Shown here: positions 60,561 through 64,000 of the stretch, in pieces
Numbering within the stretch: the stretch's first letter is position 1
Layout: each line of letters begins with the position of its first letter
DNA from: Lycocorax pyrrhopterus obiensis
Lineage: Eukaryota > Chordata > Aves > Passeriformes > Paradisaeidae
Length of the DNA: 64,000 nucleotides
Assembly: GCA_014706295.1 (NCBI GenBank)
Contig: JACSVZ010000053.1
Location: 29,665-93,664 of the forward strand
Direction: 5' to 3'
Notes under the pieces: generated by a model
Databases searched by the model: none
The model's input: only the letters and a program-made list of their open reading frames with translations
Told to the model about the DNA's origin: nothing
Program-made: the position numbers and the translations under genes

Positions 60561-62701
60561 GAAGCCCAGGGCCCTGTGGAGTATGGGTGCTGTCAAAGCC
60601 TTAGCAGAGAATTTCTTCTGCTCTCTGCAGCATTTTGTGAGAGCTGTCTCTTTCCCATGCTAGTGATTGAAACAATGTTTTGGTCTTGTCAACGTCTTTC
60701 ACCTGCAAATGGTTTTGCATGATTGGTGTGGTTCCAAGCAGAAAAACCTTCCGAGCTGGCTGTCTTGGAACTTGAGCAAAGCCTTCAAGGGGTGGATGGC
60801 CGAGAAACCAATTGCCTTCTGCCATTTGACACACTTTTGCAAAGTAACGTAGAAAAGCCTTTGGAGAGATGATGAAATTGCTTCCATTTCTCCCTGAGCC
60901 TGGAGTCTTGTGTGGTTTCTCTAGTGATGCGTGGTGAGAACAAGGACACAGGAGAGCCTTTGTGATGCTGTGCAACTCCATGGAAGCCGAGCTCCACTGT
61001 GGCACCGCAGAACAAGAAGGAAAGAAGGAAAGAAGGAAAGAAAGAAAGAAGGAGAGAAAAGAAAGAAAGAATGAAGGAGAGAAAAGAAAGAAAGAATGAA
61101 GGAGAGAAAAGAAAGAAAGAATGAAGGAGAGAAAAGAAAGAAAGAATGGAGGAGAGAAAAGAAAGAAAGAAAGAATGAAGGAGAGAAAAGAAGGAGAGAA
61201 AAGAAAGAAAGAAAGAATGAAGGAGAGAAAAGAAGGAGAGAAAAGAAAGAAAGAAAGAATGAAGGAGAGAAAAGAAAGAAAGAAAAGAAAAGAAAGAAAG
61301 AATGAAGGAGAGAAAAGAAAGAAAGAATGAAGGAGAGAAAAGAAAGAAAGAATGAAGGAGAGAAAAGAAAGAAAGAAAGAATGAAGGAGAGAAAAGAAAG
61401 AAAGAAAGAAAGAAAAAGATTCTATGTGTGCATGCGGAATGGTTTCTCTGGGAGGCAAACGCTGAGGAATCATGAGAGCCCCCAGCCCTCCCTTCCTCTT
61501 CTCTCCCTTCGGTTCGTGTATCTGAGCTGGAGTCATATGGTATGGAATATGCCCTTGGCTGGGAGAGAGTTGAGAGTGGCCACAGAAGTGGGCGTGGCAC
61601 TGTTTGCATGCTGTCCCTGCTGCTTCGCTCGCAGCCACTGCCGGGCCAGTACCTCTGAGCCAGCCACTCCTAAAGCCAAGGGCCCACTGGGACACTGCAG
61701 GGGCTGATGGAAGCCAGCCGCCATGGTGACACAGCGAGGCTGCACCGAATCCACGGTGCTTTGTGACGCGGTGGCTCCCAGGAGAGCCTTTATGATGCTG
61801 CGCACCTCCATGGAAGCCTGGCTCCACTGTGACACCACAGAAGCTCAGGGAACCCAGGAGAGCCTTTGTGATGCTGTGCAAACACATGGAAGTCTGGCTC
61901 CACTGTGACACCAGTAAATCTCAGGGAACCCCGGAGAGCCTTTGTGATGCTGTGGAAAACATTCACTGAATGCTGTGGAAAACATTCACGGTAACCTGGC
62001 TCCACTGTGACCCCACAGAAGCTCAGGGAACCAAGGAGAGCCTTTGTGATGCTGTGCAACTGCATGGAACCCTGGCTCCACTGTGACACCACAGGTGCTC
62101 AGGGAACCCAGGAGAGGCTTTGTGATGCTGTGCAACTGCACGGAAACCTGGCTCCACTGTGACACCACAGGTGCTCAGGGAACCAAGGAGAGCCTTTGTG
62201 ATGCTGTGGAACTGCATTGAAGCCTGGCTCCACTGTGACACCACAGGTGCTCAGGGAACCAAGGAGAGCCTTTTGGATGCTGTGGAACTGCAGTGAAGCC
62301 TGGCTCCACTGTGACACCACAGAAGCTCAGGGAACCAAGGAGAGCCTTTGTGATGCTGTGCAACTGCACGGAAGCCTGGCTCCACTGTGACACCACTAAA
62401 TCTCAGGGAACACAGGAGAGGCTTTGTGATGCTGTGCAACTTCACGGAAGCCTGGCTCCACTGTGACACCACAGAAGCTCAGGGAACCCAGGAGAGCCTT
62501 TGTGATGCTGTGCAAACACATGGAACCCTGGCTCCACTGTGACACCAGTAAATCTCAGGGAACCCCGGAGAGCCTTTGTGATGCTGTGCAAACACATGGA
62601 ACCCTGGCTCCACTGTGACACCACAGAAGCTCAGGGAGCCCAGGAGTGTCTTGTTGATGCTGTGCAAGCAACCATGAGCGTGGCTGCACTGTGACACCAC
62701 C
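60561..62701 (+). repeat. Composite unit 38 (12 monomers, longest tract)
   Basis: Tract 61010-61417, block B 61418-61763 with GTGGGCG, array 61764-62701. The array parallels unit 35 but keeps the second monomer (AAACACATGG), which unit 35 lacks. One junction reads ACCACTAAATC instead of ACCAGTAAATC. Confidence 0.93.
61010..61417 (+). repeat. Longest purine tract (408 bp), motif-expanded
   Basis: About ten copies of GAATGAAGGAGAG plus one GAATGGAGGAGAG, spaced by AAAAGAAAGAAA, give a purine run broken only by single T residues. All three minus-strand frames are open through it, which yields the 436-codon frame at 60601-61911. That frame is an artefact of composition. Confidence 0.93.
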
Positions 62702-64000
62702 GAAGCCCAGGGCCCTGTGGAGTATGGGTGCTGTCAAAGCCTTAGCAGAGAATTTCTTCTGCTCTCTGCAGCATTTTGTGAGAGCTGTCTCTTTCCCATG
62801 CTAGTGATTGAAACAATGTTTTGGTCTTGTCAACGTCTTTCACCTGCAAATGGTTTTGCTTGATTGGTGTGGTTCCAAGCAGAAAAAGCTTCCGAGCTGG
62901 CTGTCTTGGAACTTGAGCAAAGCCTTCAAGGGGTGGATGGCCGAGAAACCAATTGCCTTCTGCCATTTGACACACTTTTGCAAAGTAACGTAGAAAAGCC
63001 TTTGGAGAGATGATGAAATTGCTTCCATTTCTCCCTGAGCCTGGAGTCTTGTGTGGTTTCTCTAGTGATGCGTGGTGAGAACAAGGACACAGGAGAGCCT
63101 TTGTGATGCTGTGCAACTCCATGGAAGCCGAGCTCCACTGTGGCACCGCAGAACAAGAAGGAAAGAAGGAAAGAAGGAAAGAAAGAAAGAAGGAGAGAAA
63201 AGAAAGAAAGAAAGAATGAAGGAGAGAAAAGAAAGAAAGAAAGAAAGAATGAAGGAGAGAAAAGAAAGAAAGAAAGCAAGAAAGAATGAAGGAGAGAAAA
63301 GAAAGAAAGAAAGCAAGAAAGAAAGAAAGAAAGAAAGAAAGCAAAAGATTCTATGTGTGCATGCGGAATGGTTTCTCTGGGAGGCAAACGCTGAGGAATC
63401 ATGAGAGCCCCCAGCCCTCCCTTCCTCTTCTCTCCCTTCGGTTCGTGTATCTGAGCTGGAGTCATATGGTATGGAATATGCCCTTGGCTGGGAGAGAGTT
63501 GAGAGTGGCCACAGAAGTGGGCGTGGCACTGTTTGCATGCTGTCCCTGCTGCTTCGCTCGCAGCACTGCCGGGCCAGTACCTCTGAGCCAGCCACTCCTA
63601 AAGCCAAGGGCCCACTGGGACACTGCAGGGGCTGATGGAAGCCAGCCGCCATGGTGACACAGCGAGGCTGCACCGAATCCACGGTGCTTTGTGACGCGGT
63701 GGCTCCCAGGAGAGCCTTTATGATGCTGCGCACCTCCATGGAAGCCTGGCTCCACTGTGACACCACAGAAGCTCAGGGAACCAAGGAGAGCCTTTGTGAT
63801 GCTGTGGAACTGCACGGAAGCCTGGCTCCACTGTGACACGGTAAATCTCAGGGAACCCCGGAGAGCCTTTGTGATGCTGTGGAAAACATTCACTGAATGC
63901 TGTGGAAAACATTCACGGTAACCTGGCTCCACTGTGACCCCAGAGAAGCTCAGGGAACCAAGGAGAGCCTTTGTGATGCTGTGCAACTGCATGGAACCCA
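62702..64000 (+). repeat. Composite unit 39, truncated by the window edge
   Basis: Tract 63151-63346 (196 bp, three GAATGAAGG motifs and two GCAAG breaks), block B 63347-63691, array 63692-64000 (incomplete). Block B has a 1-bp deletion (GCAGCACTGCC for GCAGCCACTGCC) and the array has another (GACACGGTAAATC for GACACCGGTAAATC). Single-base indels are seen in no other block B or array, so they may be real decay or read error. Confidence 0.9.

Larger units (their letters stand above)
1..64000 (+). repeat. Three-level higher-order satellite array, whole window
   Basis: The window holds 39 copies of one composite unit in one orientation, with partial units at both ends, so the satellite continues beyond both edges. 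Each unit reads: block A (first 373 bp), diverged monomer P (next 76 bp), purine tract, block B (346 bp), then a 76-bp minisatellite array. The 38 complete arrays hold 335 monomers including leaders and terminators. Unit starts were fixed on an ATG inside block A (ACAATGTTTTGG), 106 bp after each block A start. No unique sequence longer than 300 bases lies between units. Known parallels are vertebrate macrosatellites and higher-order satellites; I do not recognise this family by name. Confidence 0.97.

Noticed and set aside
60601..61911. A 436-codon minus-strand frame as a gene
   Set aside because: It crosses the array, block B, a stop-free TTTC tract and block A. Equivalent frames in other units leave the tract in other frames, so no product is conserved.
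1..64000. tRNA, rRNA or telomeric repeat sequence
   Set aside because: No tRNA-like box A/B pair, rRNA segment or TTAGGG run was seen in the consensus unit or its variants.

Overview
The window is satellite DNA from end to end. I see no protein-coding gene, RNA gene, transposon or single-copy stretch in 64 kb. The simple-repeat content, the lack of any dense gene layout, and variants that concentrate at CpG sites all suggest a vertebrate nuclear genome, perhaps bird or mammal. The species cannot be named from sequence alone.

The DNA is built on three nested levels, all head-to-tail on one strand. Level 1 is a 76-bp monomer that begins GAAGCTCAGGGAACCC, carries GCCTTTGTGATGCTGTG in its middle and ends CCACTGTGACACCACA. 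Level 2 is a composite unit of about 1.08 to 2.20 kb, present 39 times. In order it contains: block A (373 bp), one diverged 76-bp monomer P, a purine tract of GAAA type (119 to 408 bp), block B (346 bp), and an array of 2 to 16 monomers. The array opens with a diverged leader monomer and closes with a diverged terminator monomer. Level 3 is a set of multi-unit super-repeats that differ by region: four units (about 6.6 kb) at 3460-16623, five units (about 8.0 kb) at 23444-39479 with a partial third copy to about 42 kb, and three units (about 5.3 kb) from 55234 onward. Between 41.3 and 55.2 kb the order of the central units is shuffled, as unequal exchange would produce.

Array lengths are strictly quantised. 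All 38 complete arrays equal a whole number of 76-bp steps plus 26 bp for each 102-bp monomer, or plus 3 bp where the 79-bp monomer is present. Length change therefore happens by in-register exchange of whole monomers. The purine tracts instead vary freely, as slippage would produce.

Many reading frames over 60 codons exist, up to 436 codons on the minus strand. They arise because TTTC/GAAA tracts have no stop in any frame. Across units the frame leaving the tract falls into all three phases of block A, so no protein is conserved. The biology here is that of a satellite or macrosatellite (concerted evolution, methylation, triplex-prone purine tracts), not of a gene cluster.
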